A DNA stretch of 6,532 nucleotides from Desulfurococcales archaeon (GCA_015661855.1 DQVH01000120.1:1-6532), one strand, 5' to 3'; shown: positions 1 to 6,226, counted from the stretch's first letter. Notes: generated by a model from the sequence alone, not told the origin. A program made the numbers and translations.

Positions 1-941
1 CATCGATCCATTATTTCAGCTCTACCAATAATAGCTGATAGTGGTAAACCTCCACCTAGAGATTTACCTAGAACTATTAGGTCAGGCTCAATGTTAAAGT
101 AGTTTACAGCAAACCAGTATCCAACTCTACCTAGTCCTGTCTGAATTTCATCCACTATTAATGGTATATTGTATTCACTACATAGACTTCTCAACTTCAC
201 AATGTATTCTCTTGGTGGAACTATTACACCTGCATCACCCTGTATAGGTTCAAGGAATACTCCAGCTACATTATCAGGATCTACAACATACTGGAGTAGA
301 TGTTCTAGTGTAGAGAAGCATGCTATACCACATTCAGGGTAATGTTGTTTCATAGGGCACCTTAGACAATCGGGAAAGTAGGAGTAGTATACTGATGGTA
401 CTAGTGGTTCAAGACCCCTACGCATACTACTAGCTACAGGTGAAATAGCTGTTGAAGCATAGGTTGTCCCATGAAATGACCCATAAAATGATATAAGTAT
501 ACTCCTCTTAGTAGCTGACTTAACACATTTAATTGAGAAGTCCATAGCCTCGGAACCTGATAGAGCAAAGAATACTCTCTTCCTAAACCTACCCGGGGTT
601 ATCTCTGTAAGCTTCCAAGCTAGAACTAATGGTGGTTCAGTGTAGAAGTAAGTGTTAATATAGTGTACTAGTTTATCCATTTGCTTACGTAGAGCCGATA
701 AGATATACTCATTACCGTGGCCAACATTAAATATTGAAGCACTAGACAGGAAATCTATATACTCGTTACCATCAACATCTTTAACTCTAGACCCTCTAGC
801 ATAGCTTAACACCATAGGATAGTAGTTGAGTATAGCTGCATCTACAATGTACTCTCCAAACCTAGAAATTAACTCGATAGATTTACTAATATTCTTAGAG
901 GTTAGTGATGAAATTCTGTAAAGTATATCCTTATAAACCAA
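1..941 (-). CDS. class-III PLP-dependent aminotransferase, 3' end cut by window edge
   Basis: This is the first 313 codons of a fold-type I aminotransferase of class III, the group of 4-aminobutyrate, ornithine and acetylornithine aminotransferases and related amino-acid racemases. It is probably cytosolic and moves an amino group from an amino acid or amine to a 2-oxo acid. Seen in the sequence: the phosphate-binding stretch SGSEAMDFSIK (about residues 128-138), FYGSFHGTT (152-160), EPIQGDAGVIVPP (231-243), VDEIQTGLGRVG (263-274, with Asp264 facing the pyridine nitrogen) and LGKSLGGGLP (291-300), where Lys293 should form the Schiff base with PLP. The start is TTG at 939-941, chosen because GGAGGT lies 7 nt upstream, an in-frame TAG sits two codons before it, and no ATG occurs near. 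Residues 192-208 hold four cysteines (C-x2-C-x8-C-x3-C), which I recall from archaeal relatives. It is divergent from the peptidase gene, which fits amino-acid catabolism. The exact substrate, or a racemase role, cannot be told. The C-terminal third lies outside the window. Confidence 0.93.
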   Translation of the reverse strand, partial: MVYKDILYRISSLTSKNISKSIELISRFGEYIVDAAILNYYPMVLSYARGSRVKDVDGNEYIDFLSSASIFNVGHGNEYILSALRKQMDKLVHYINTYFYTEPPLVLAWKLTEITPGRFRKRVFFALSGSEAMDFSIKCVKSATKRSILISFYGSFHGTTYASTAISPVASSMRRGLEPLVPSVYYSYFPDCLRCPMKQHYPECGIACFSTLEHLLQYVVDPDNVAGVFLEPIQGDAGVIVPPREYIVKLRSLCSEYNIPLIVDEIQTGLGRVGYWFAVNYFNIEPDLIVLGKSLGGGLPLSAIIGRAEIMDR

Positions 942-948
942 AATCTAA

Positions 949-954
949 ACCTCC
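949..954 (-). promoter_or_regulatory. Shine-Dalgarno site deciding the TTG start
   Basis: On the minus strand GGAGGT ends 7 nt before the TTG at 939-941. It is a near-perfect match to the archaeal anti-Shine-Dalgarno sequence. It is the main reason for choosing this non-ATG start for the aminotransferase. Confidence 0.8.
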
Positions 955-975
955 ACAAGAGTACTTCACTAACTA

Positions 976-1010
976 GCTATATACACCTATACACCTCAAA
1001 TATAAAATTA
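976..1010. promoter_or_regulatory. divergent promoter region with shared TATA-like box
   Basis: The 90-bp gap between two divergent genes holds AAATATAAAATTA at 998-1010. This can serve as a TATA box for the plus-strand peptidase, with predicted transcription start near 1028, only a few bases before its ATG at 1032. The core AAATATAAA also reads as TTTATATTT on the minus strand. From there it could drive the aminotransferase with a leader of some 35-40 nt that includes its GGAGGT. A second minus-strand candidate, GTATATAGC (976-984), would leave almost no leader. The box is placed by motif and distance only. Which gene uses which box is inference. Confidence 0.55.
981..996. repeat. tandem 8-bp direct repeat, possible operator
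   Basis: ATACACCT occurs twice with no gap (ATACACCTATACACCT), directly left of the TATA-like box at 998-1010. On the plus strand it sits at the BRE/upstream-activator position of the peptidase promoter. On the minus strand it sits between the likely start site and the ribosome-binding site of the aminotransferase. Its place suits a regulator-binding site acting on both genes. The repeat itself is exact; the role is inference. Confidence 0.5.
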
Positions 1011-1031
1011 AGTGATGGGGTGTAGTGTTTT

Positions 1032-2903
1032 ATGATTTTTAAACGTATAATTATGGATGTTAGTAGTGAGTTTAGTGTTGGTAACGTCCTTAAGCATATA
1101 ACTGTAATTTCAAGTTACCATAGAATTCAGGGTTCACCTGAATTAGTTAAAGCCTTAAAATACATTTATAATACTCTAAGAGAGTATGGTGTTAATGTTG
1201 AATGGAAATCGTATATTTACGATGGTAGAGTGAAGTATTATACCTTAACAACACCTATACCATGGAGTATTCAGGATGCATACTTAAAAATGATTAAACC
1301 TAAGGAGGAAATGTTACTAAAATACTCTGATAACCCAACTATGGTTGCTGCACACTCACCCCCAACACCACCAGAGGGTATAACTGGTGAAGTAGTATAC
1401 ATTGGTAATGGTAGTCTCGAAAGTTCATGGACTAATACTAAAGGTAAAATAGTTTTAACCTATGGTAATAGGTATAAGATTTACAAGTATGCTTGCAAGT
1501 ATAAGGCTAAAGCAATACTATACTTTAAGAGTGGCTCTACATGTCCCGAGGGAACACCATATGTAGGCTTATTCCTGACTAGAAAGGATATAGAGAGATA
1601 TGGGTGTACACCATTCGCAACAGTACCCGAAGTTATAGCTAGAAAGCTAATCAACCTCATAGAGAAGGGTGAGAAAGTTGTAGTAGAATTGTATATTAAC
1701 TCAAAATACCATGATAAAGTTGAACTACCAGTAGTCTATGCTGAAATTGAGGGTAAGAGTAGAAGGGGTTTCGGAGCTATAGCACACACGTGTCATCCAA
1801 AACCTGGAGTTAACGATAATGCTTCCGGCTCTGCACTATTAATCGAGATAGCTAGAGTTATAGAGAGGATGGTAGAGTCTAAAGGTAAACCCCGATTCAC
1901 CATAAGATTTGTGTGGGCTCCAGAATATTATGGTACACTAGCTTTAGTCTCAACATGTAAAGAGTTTATAGAGTACACTATAGCTGCAGTAAACCTAGAT
2001 ATGGTTGGTGAAGATCAATGTAAGTGTGGTTCAACACTACTAGTAACGTATACTCCACTATCAAGACCGTCATTTATAAATGCAATTGTAGAGTGTATTG
2101 TAAGTGAAGTATTTAACCAGTATGAATCGTTTAGTGGTAGTGTTAAACTTCCAGCAGTAAAGTATACAATATCGTCATATGATTATGGTAGTGACCACGA
2201 CATACTAAACGATGTAAATATACCCTCAATAATGTTTGTTAACTGGCCAGACCGATACTACCATACAGATATGGATTCAATAGATAAAGTTAGTCCTGAA
2301 ACACTAAAACTAGTAGGTGTATCAGTATCAACAATACTAACATACCTAGCATACATTGATAGAGAAGACTATCCATCACTTGTAGACTATGTTAAATACT
2401 GGTGCTCCAAATACTACTATAGTAAGTTAATGGAGACTACAATAAATAGACTGAAAGTGTCATTAAAGCCGTTACAATGTGTAATTAATGAAACCTTAAA
2501 CTCAATACTGAAAATTGAACCTGAAAATACTACCCTAAATAGGCTAGTTGAGTTAGCTAAAAGTGAACTACTAAATATAACTAAGAACACTACTAACACC
2601 TACAGCTTTGAACATAAAAATAGTGTAAGATATGTTAGAGTTCGTAAGGGGCCATTCAGTGTTAGAGAGTACGTAGACATATTAGGTGAGGAGGAAGCCG
2701 ATAAAATAATGGAACTACTAGATAGAAAAAAGTACCTACATACAGTAATCTATGAAATACTAATGCTACTAGATAAACCTAGAACTATTAGTGAAGTATA
2801 TGAGATATTAAGTTTAGAATATCCTAGAAGAGTTAATTTAGACGATGTAGAGAATGTGATTAGCATACTCGAAAGGGTCGGGTTAATTAGGAAAGTTGGT
2901 TAG
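1032..2903 (+). CDS. M28/DUF4910-type metallopeptidase with PA-like domain and C-terminal winged helix
   Basis: This is a probable cytosolic zinc aminopeptidase that trims peptides, 623 aa with no signal peptide or membrane segment. The M28-like fold runs from about residue 10 to 440. A PA-like domain is inserted at about 105-240, containing WTNTKGKIVL and the K-A-K-A-I pattern typical of PA domains. Likely metal and catalytic residues are His255 (or His252) and Asp262 in HTCHPKPGVNDNASG, Glu298 in APEYYGT, Asp323 in NLDMVGED, SDHD (387-390) and His411 in YYHTDMDS. A polar helical linker (about 450-530) leads to a C-terminal domain (about 540-623). The last 55 residues of that domain read as a winged helix ending in LERVGLIRK. 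Bacterial DUF4910 proteins, as I recall them, are nearer 430 aa, so the tail is an extension. The start at 1032 is the first ATG after an in-frame TAG (1023-1025), with GGGGTG 9 nt upstream; Met8 is an alternative. The divergent aminotransferase suggests peptide use. Substrate is unknown. Confidence 0.82.
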   Translation: MIFKRIIMDVSSEFSVGNVLKHITVISSYHRIQGSPELVKALKYIYNTLREYGVNVEWKSYIYDGRVKYYTLTTPIPWSIQDAYLKMIKPKEEMLLKYSDNPTMVAAHSPPTPPEGITGEVVYIGNGSLESSWTNTKGKIVLTYGNRYKIYKYACKYKAKAILYFKSGSTCPEGTPYVGLFLTRKDIERYGCTPFATVPEVIARKLINLIEKGEKVVVELYINSKYHDKVELPVVYAEIEGKSRRGFGAIAHTCHPKPGVNDNASGSALLIEIARVIERMVESKGKPRFTIRFVWAPEYYGTLALVSTCKEFIEYTIAAVNLDMVGEDQCKCGSTLLVTYTPLSRPSFINAIVECIVSEVFNQYESFSGSVKLPAVKYTISSYDYGSDHDILNDVNIPSIMFVNWPDRYYHTDMDSIDKVSPETLKLVGVSVSTILTYLAYIDREDYPSLVDYVKYWCSKYYYSKLMETTINRLKVSLKPLQCVINETLNSILKIEPENTTLNRLVELAKSELLNITKNTTNTYSFEHKNSVRYVRVRKGPFSVREYVDILGEEEADKIMELLDRKKYLHTVIYEILMLLDKPRTISEVYEILSLEYPRRVNLDDVENVISILERVGLIRKVG

Positions 2904-2949
2904 AATAGTTAGGGAGTTTTAGCTCTCTCTAGTAAAAAGTATGGTAACA

Positions 2950-2987
2950 TTTAAAATTTACTCTAACTCCTAGATAGAAGTGAAGGT
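2950..2987 (+). promoter_or_regulatory. TATA-like box and ribosome-binding site of the tes-like gene
   Basis: TTTAAAATTTA at 2950-2960 lies about 40 nt before the ATG at 2997, which puts the predicted transcription start near 2980. GAAGGT at 2982-2987, 9 nt before the ATG, is a modest Shine-Dalgarno match. Together they suggest that the gene has its own promoter with a very short leader and does not depend only on readthrough from the peptidase gene. Confidence 0.5.
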
Positions 2988-2996
2988 CTACATACC

Positions 2997-4721
2997 ATGA
3001 AGTCGGAATGTAATAGCTTAGGAAGTGAGAGTAAATTTATAGTAGAGAATAGGGAAATTGCTGTTGGCGGGCCAACACCAACCCTTAGGGATCATGAAAA
3101 ACTAGTTAGAAAAACACTCTCACTATGCCCTGAATGCTATAGAATTTTACCAGCAGTAATCTTTGAGAGAGAGGGTAAAATATGGATTAGAAGGATTTGT
3201 CCAGAGCATGGAGAAGTAGAGGAGGTGTATTGGGGAGATAGTAAACTCTACTACAAGGCTATGGAGTGGAGTAACATAGATTTAAAAATCAAGGTAGCAA
3301 ACGTTGAATATAAATACCCTTGTCCATTTAGTTGTGGTTTATGTCCAATCCATAAAAACTATACTTCACTAGTTAACATAGTCTTAACCAATAGATGTAA
3401 CTTAACATGTTGGTACTGTTTCTTCTACGCTGAGAAAGCTGGTTTCGTATATGAGCCTTCACTTAAAACTCTAAGGGAGATGGTTAGAGAGGTTAAAAAA
3501 CAGCACCCATATGGTGGTGCACTAGCTGTACAACTTACAGGTGGAGAGCCAACACTAAGAGATGACTTAGTAGATATTGTTAAAATGTTGAAGGAGGAGG
3601 GTATAAAACATATACAGTTGAATACTAATGGACTAGTATTCTCGTATAGTAACGGGAGTATACTAGCTAAACAGCTTAGAGATGCAGGTGTTAACACAGT
3701 ATATCTAAGTTTTGACGGTGTTAGCCCTAAAGTGAACTTTAAAAACCATTGGGAAATACCGTACATTCTCGAAAACTTCCGTAAGGGTAATATGAGAAGT
3801 GTAGTACTAGTACCAACAGTTATAAAGGGGTGGAATACTGACGAACTAGGTGCTATTATCAGGTTTGCTGCTGAAAACATTGATGTAGTGAGAGGTGTAA
3901 ACTTTCAACCAGTATCACTTACAGGTTTAATGCCTCGTAGTGAACGCGAAAAATATAGAATAACTATACCTGAGGTAATAAAGCTGATTGAGGAGCAAAC
4001 TGATGGAGAAATACCAGTAGATGCATGGTATCCTGTACCAGTAACAATACCTCTATCAAGATTCATAATAGCATTTACTGGTAAACATAAACTATTGATG
4101 AATGTACATCCAGCATGTGGTATGGCAACATACGTATACGTAGATAAGAGAGGTGGCAAAGTACACTTTATACCGATATCAGAGTTTATAGATATTGATG
4201 GATTCTTCAACTATTTAAGTGAGAAAGCTGATGAGATAGAGAGTGGAGCTAACAAGTATATCGTTGGTTTAAAGGTAATATACAATATTCTAACAAAGTT
4301 TATAAAGAGGAAGACACTACCCGATGGCACAAGTTTAAGGAGAATACTACTCAACATATTCTTAAGGCACAACTATGAGGCACTAGCAGTATTCCACTAT
4401 AAATTCCTATTCCTAGGTATGATGCACTTTATGGACCTATACAACTATGATATTGAGAGAGTAAAACACTGTGCAATACACTATGTAACACCAGATAAAA
4501 GAGTAATACCATTCTGTGCATTCAACGTAATACCCGATGTATATAGGGATGCTATTCAAAGAAAATACGGTATAGACTTAGAAGAGTGGGTTAAAATGAA
4601 AGGGTATAAGTCATGGAGTGAAGCATTTCCAAAACACAAAAGAGATATAGGTAAACTTACTAGGGGAGAACCATATAGGAAAGCTTACGCTAACTTTAAG
4701 GAGTATCTAAGTAAAGAGTAG
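2997..4721 (+). CDS. tes: radical SAM protein, probable tetraether lipid synthase Tes
   Basis: This 574-aa protein probably joins the phytanyl ends of archaeol-type lipids through C-C bonds to give biphytanyl chains (GDGT or macrocyclic lipids), acting at the membrane surface. The radical SAM motif is C134-x3-C138-x2-C141 (CNLTCWYC), followed by FFYAEKAGFVYEPS. TGGEP (181-185), LNTNG (208-212) and LSFDGV (237-242) complete the SAM-binding barrel. Before it lie a rubredoxin-like C44-x2-C47...C68-PEHG segment and C109-x3-C113-x2-C116 (CPFSCGLCPIHK). After it come C374, C492 (HCAIHY) and C507 (IPFCAFN). From memory, this layout and the phrases CPEHG, CGLC-x2-H, CWYCFFYAEKAG and IHY..PD.R.IPFC match the Tes/MJ0619 family, whose structure carries three [4Fe-4S] clusters and one cysteine-bound iron. 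ATG 2997 is supported by the site at 2982-2987. The first 35 residues are poorly conserved-looking. A Tes paralogue with another lipid or cofactor substrate remains possible. Confidence 0.8.
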   Translation: MKSECNSLGSESKFIVENREIAVGGPTPTLRDHEKLVRKTLSLCPECYRILPAVIFEREGKIWIRRICPEHGEVEEVYWGDSKLYYKAMEWSNIDLKIKVANVEYKYPCPFSCGLCPIHKNYTSLVNIVLTNRCNLTCWYCFFYAEKAGFVYEPSLKTLREMVREVKKQHPYGGALAVQLTGGEPTLRDDLVDIVKMLKEEGIKHIQLNTNGLVFSYSNGSILAKQLRDAGVNTVYLSFDGVSPKVNFKNHWEIPYILENFRKGNMRSVVLVPTVIKGWNTDELGAIIRFAAENIDVVRGVNFQPVSLTGLMPRSEREKYRITIPEVIKLIEEQTDGEIPVDAWYPVPVTIPLSRFIIAFTGKHKLLMNVHPACGMATYVYVDKRGGKVHFIPISEFIDIDGFFNYLSEKADEIESGANKYIVGLKVIYNILTKFIKRKTLPDGTSLRRILLNIFLRHNYEALAVFHYKFLFLGMMHFMDLYNYDIERVKHCAIHYVTPDKRVIPFCAFNVIPDVYRDAIQRKYGIDLEEWVKMKGYKSWSEAFPKHKRDIGKLTRGEPYRKAYANFKEYLSKE

Positions 4722-4723
4722 AG

Positions 4724-4730
4724 CTTTTTT
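4724..4730 (+). terminator. T-run terminator after the tes-like gene
   Basis: CTTTTTT begins three bases after the stop codon TAG (4719-4721). Archaeal RNA polymerase commonly stops at such oligo-T tracts without needing a hairpin, and I see none here. The next gene has a TATA-like sequence of its own, which fits a transcript end at this point. Confidence 0.5.
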
Positions 4731-4796
4731 AACACCACTACCATTGAGTATTAAACTATTTCTACACATTAAATTTTGAGTAAATGTTAACCCCTA

Positions 4797-4837
4797 GAAA
4801 TTAAAAAGAGTATTACAATTAACACTATAGTCGGTGA
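4797..4837 (+). promoter_or_regulatory. TATA-like box and ribosome-binding site of the 91-aa gene
   Basis: GAAATTAAAAAG at 4797-4808 lies about 40 nt upstream of the ATG at 4845, so transcription would start near 4828. GGTGA at 4833-4837, 7 nt before the ATG, matches the archaeal anti-Shine-Dalgarno well. This supports both the start codon and independent expression of the short gene. Confidence 0.5.
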
Positions 4838-4844
4838 GTTATAT

Positions 4845-5120
4845 ATGAACATAATTAAGCGTAGACTAGAGTATAGAGGGTTTAAAGTTAAAATAGAAGA
4901 TTACGGAGCAAACTGGATACTTCTACTAGTTAACGGATTTCCAGTAAGAGTAGTTTGGTTGGAGGAGACAAATGAGGTTATCGTTTCAAGCCTATTCTGC
5001 CCTAAAACACTACTAAAGGAGGTTCAAAGAGTAGTAAAGAATGTCATATTCCCTAGAAGGGAAATTACTAAACCACAGTATAAAGGTGGTTTAAACGAGT
5101 ACAGTAGAGAAGATACATAG
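4845..5120 (+). CDS. hypothetical protein, 91 aa
   Basis: I do not recognise this protein. It is 91 aa and highly charged at both ends, with no signal peptide or membrane helix. The first part (about residues 7-50) alternates in a way that suggests three or four beta strands: RRLEYRGFKVKI, NWILLLVNG, FPVRVVWLE and EVIVSSLF. A helix follows (about 53-67, PKTLLKEVQRVVKNV), then a polar tail of about 20 residues rich in Arg, Lys and Glu that is probably disordered. It has one cysteine (Cys52). A good GGTGA site 7 nt before the ATG, codon use like that of the neighbours and its own promoter and T-rich end argue that it is a real gene. It lies between the tes-like gene and moaA with gaps of 123 and 141 bp, so the context does not assign it to lipid or cofactor synthesis. 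It might be a small adaptor or a nucleic-acid-binding fold; this is a guess. Confidence 0.72.
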   Translation: MNIIKRRLEYRGFKVKIEDYGANWILLLVNGFPVRVVWLEETNEVIVSSLFCPKTLLKEVQRVVKNVIFPRREITKPQYKGGLNEYSREDT

Positions 5121-5133
5121 TTTTCCTCTTTTT
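5121..5133 (+). terminator. T-rich terminator after the 91-aa gene
   Basis: TTTTCCTCTTTTT starts immediately after the stop codon TAG at 5118-5120. It is a pyrimidine tract of the kind that ends archaeal transcripts. It suggests that moaA is transcribed separately, from a promoter within 5134-5261. Confidence 0.45.
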
Positions 5134-5192
5134 CACCCAAATATGACATTACACTTTACACATGGAATCCTCTATACCTATAGGGAACTTAC

Positions 5193-5252
5193 AATAATTT
5201 GTTGAAGGGAAAAGATAATACTCTTGAATACTAAACCTTCCTCTCGAGGTTT
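5193..5252 (+). promoter_or_regulatory. leader of moaA: AT-rich promoter candidates and an inverted repeat over the ribosome-binding site
   Basis: AATAATTT (5193-5200) and AGATAATA (about 5213-5220) are TATA-like candidates for moaA, with starts expected near 5222 or 5240. GAGGT (5246-5250), 11 nt before the ATG at 5262, is the best Shine-Dalgarno match. It sits in the right arm of an inverted repeat, AAACCT (5233-5238) and AGGTTT (5247-5252), separated by 8 nt. A hairpin there would hide the site. The repeat is seen directly; a role in control of translation is inference. Confidence 0.4.
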
Positions 5253-5261
5253 ACTCTGGAA

Positions 5262-6197
5262 ATGGTATTATACGATAGGTTTGGTAGACCACTACTCCAC
5301 CTACGTATAACCGTTACACATAGATGTAACTATAAGTGTATTTACTGTCATATGGAGGGTGAAGGTGGATTCTCGTCTCTTGAGTTGACTCCACAAGAAA
5401 TATACTATGTTGCTAAAGCAGCATACAATTTGGATATAAGAAGGTTTAAACTTACCGGGGGAGAGCCACTAGTAAGAGATGACATTGTAGAGATAGTGAG
5501 TAAAATAGCTTCACTAAAACCACTAGACTTAGCTATTACAACTAATGGCTACTACCTAGTAGATTATGCTAACGATCTTGTAAAAGCTGGACTTAAAAGG
5601 GTAAATATAAACTTACCAGCATTAGATCATGAAGTATATAAGGCTATAACGGGTGTTGATGGACTAGATAGAGTACTCGAGGGTATTGAGAAAGCTAGGA
5701 GAGCCGGTTTAAACCCTATAAAACTAAACTACGTATACCTTAAAGGAGTTAATGAAGGTGAACTCTGGAGAATACTCAACTACACTAAAGAGAAAGGGTT
5801 GATACTACAAGTTATAGAGTTAGAGCCTGTAGGTATACCTGAGAAAACATTTAAACAGCTATATAAGAGTGTAAACGATATCGAAAAGGAGTTTTCAAGA
5901 AGAGCAGTAAAGACTATTCGAAGAAAATATATGCACTATAGACCTCAATACCACCTACCTGATGGCTCTATAGTGGAAATAGTGAAATCCCACTGTAACC
6001 CCCAATTCTGTAAACACTGTACTAGACTTAGACTAACAGCTAATGGGAGTTTCAGGACATGTCTACTAAGAGATAAACCATACATAAACATTACCAGTAT
6101 ACTTAGAAATAAGAGTTTAAGTGAAGAAGAAATAGTAGAGAAGATTAAGGAGGTAATAGTGAGAGCAAATATACTTAGAGAACCATACTATAGGTAG
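5262..6197 (+). CDS. moaA: GTP 3',8-cyclase MoaA (molybdenum/tungsten cofactor biosynthesis)
   Basis: This radical SAM enzyme turns GTP into 3',8-cyclo-7,8-dihydro-GTP, the first step of molybdopterin synthesis, in the cytosol. At 311 aa it is near the usual archaeal length. The N-terminal [4Fe-4S] cluster site is C22-x3-C26-x2-C29 (CNYKCIYC), placed right after RITVTHR as in other MoaA proteins. LTGGEPLVRDD (64-74) and ITTNGY (92-97) bind SAM, and VNINLPAL (114-121) fits the family's VN-x-S-L-D pattern. The GTP-binding C-terminal cluster is C250-x2-C253-x13-C267 in FCKHCTRLRLTANG and the residues after it. The protein ends in REPYYR and lacks the C-terminal Gly-Gly of bacterial MoaA; I recall this as common in archaeal forms. 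The ATG is preceded by GAGGT at 11 nt, and the Leu-Tyr-Asp-Arg-Phe-Gly-Arg-Pro start is typical. It lies 29 bp before a MoeA-like gene, probably as one operon. In a hyperthermophile the product may carry tungsten. Confidence 0.95.
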   Translation: MVLYDRFGRPLLHLRITVTHRCNYKCIYCHMEGEGGFSSLELTPQEIYYVAKAAYNLDIRRFKLTGGEPLVRDDIVEIVSKIASLKPLDLAITTNGYYLVDYANDLVKAGLKRVNINLPALDHEVYKAITGVDGLDRVLEGIEKARRAGLNPIKLNYVYLKGVNEGELWRILNYTKEKGLILQVIELEPVGIPEKTFKQLYKSVNDIEKEFSRRAVKTIRRKYMHYRPQYHLPDGSIVEIVKSHCNPQFCKHCTRLRLTANGSFRTCLLRDKPYINITSILRNKSLSEEEIVEKIKEVIVRANILREPYYR

Positions 6198-6206
6198 AGC
6201 TGGCTA

Positions 6207-6226
6207 GGAGGCGATAAGCTATCCTA
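6207..6226 (+). promoter_or_regulatory. ribosome-binding site with a long, foldable spacer
   Basis: GGAGG at 6207-6211 is a strong Shine-Dalgarno match but ends 15 nt before the ATG at 6227. No closer start exists in frame because TAA lies at 6215-6217. The spacer contains GATA-AGC-TATC (6213-6223), a short potential hairpin that would bring the site to about 4 nt from the ATG. The alternative pairing TAGGA (6205-6209) with TCCTA (6222-6226) would instead hide it. Confidence 0.45.

Noticed and set aside
906..925. C-box-like GTGATGA sequence as part of a C/D box RNA
   Set aside because: No matching D box (CTGA) pair or guide arrangement is near, and it lies inside the coding region of the aminotransferase.
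2487..2590. Cluster of four N-x-S/T sequons in the peptidase (Asn486, 499, 515, 519)
   Set aside because: The protein has no signal peptide, so surface glycosylation is unlikely. Asn and Thr are frequent in this A+T-rich linker by composition.
2417..2599. Minus-strand open frame of 60 codons
   Set aside because: It lies wholly inside the peptidase gene on the opposite strand, its translation is low-complexity hydrophobic and Ser-rich, and I see no convincing ribosome-binding site. It is a shadow of the real gene.
2911..2928. Possible terminator hairpin AGGGAG-ttttag-CTCTCT after the peptidase gene
   Set aside because: The stem is only 6 bp with a G-U pair, and no T-run of useful length follows. 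Archaeal ends usually rely on oligo-T, so I cannot support it as a terminator.
3425..4210. Two minus-strand open frames (151 and 101 codons) opposite the tes-like gene
   Set aside because: Both are antisense to strongly conserved radical SAM motifs on the plus strand, and their Ser/Pro/Leu-rich translations match no family I know.
5173..5184. Palindrome CCTATAGG (5177-5184) upstream of moaA
   Set aside because: An 8-bp palindrome of this composition is common by chance, and it is not placed at a clear promoter element.
5143..5205. A 20-codon open frame (ATG at 5143, TGA at 5203) between the 91-aa gene and moaA
   Set aside because: It has no ribosome-binding site, chance frames of this size are expected, and the translation has no recognisable feature.
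2997..6197. A joint pathway of the two radical SAM genes (tes-like and moaA)
   Set aside because: They are separated by another gene and two T-rich ends, belong to unrelated families, and no known chemistry links tetraether formation to molybdopterin synthesis.
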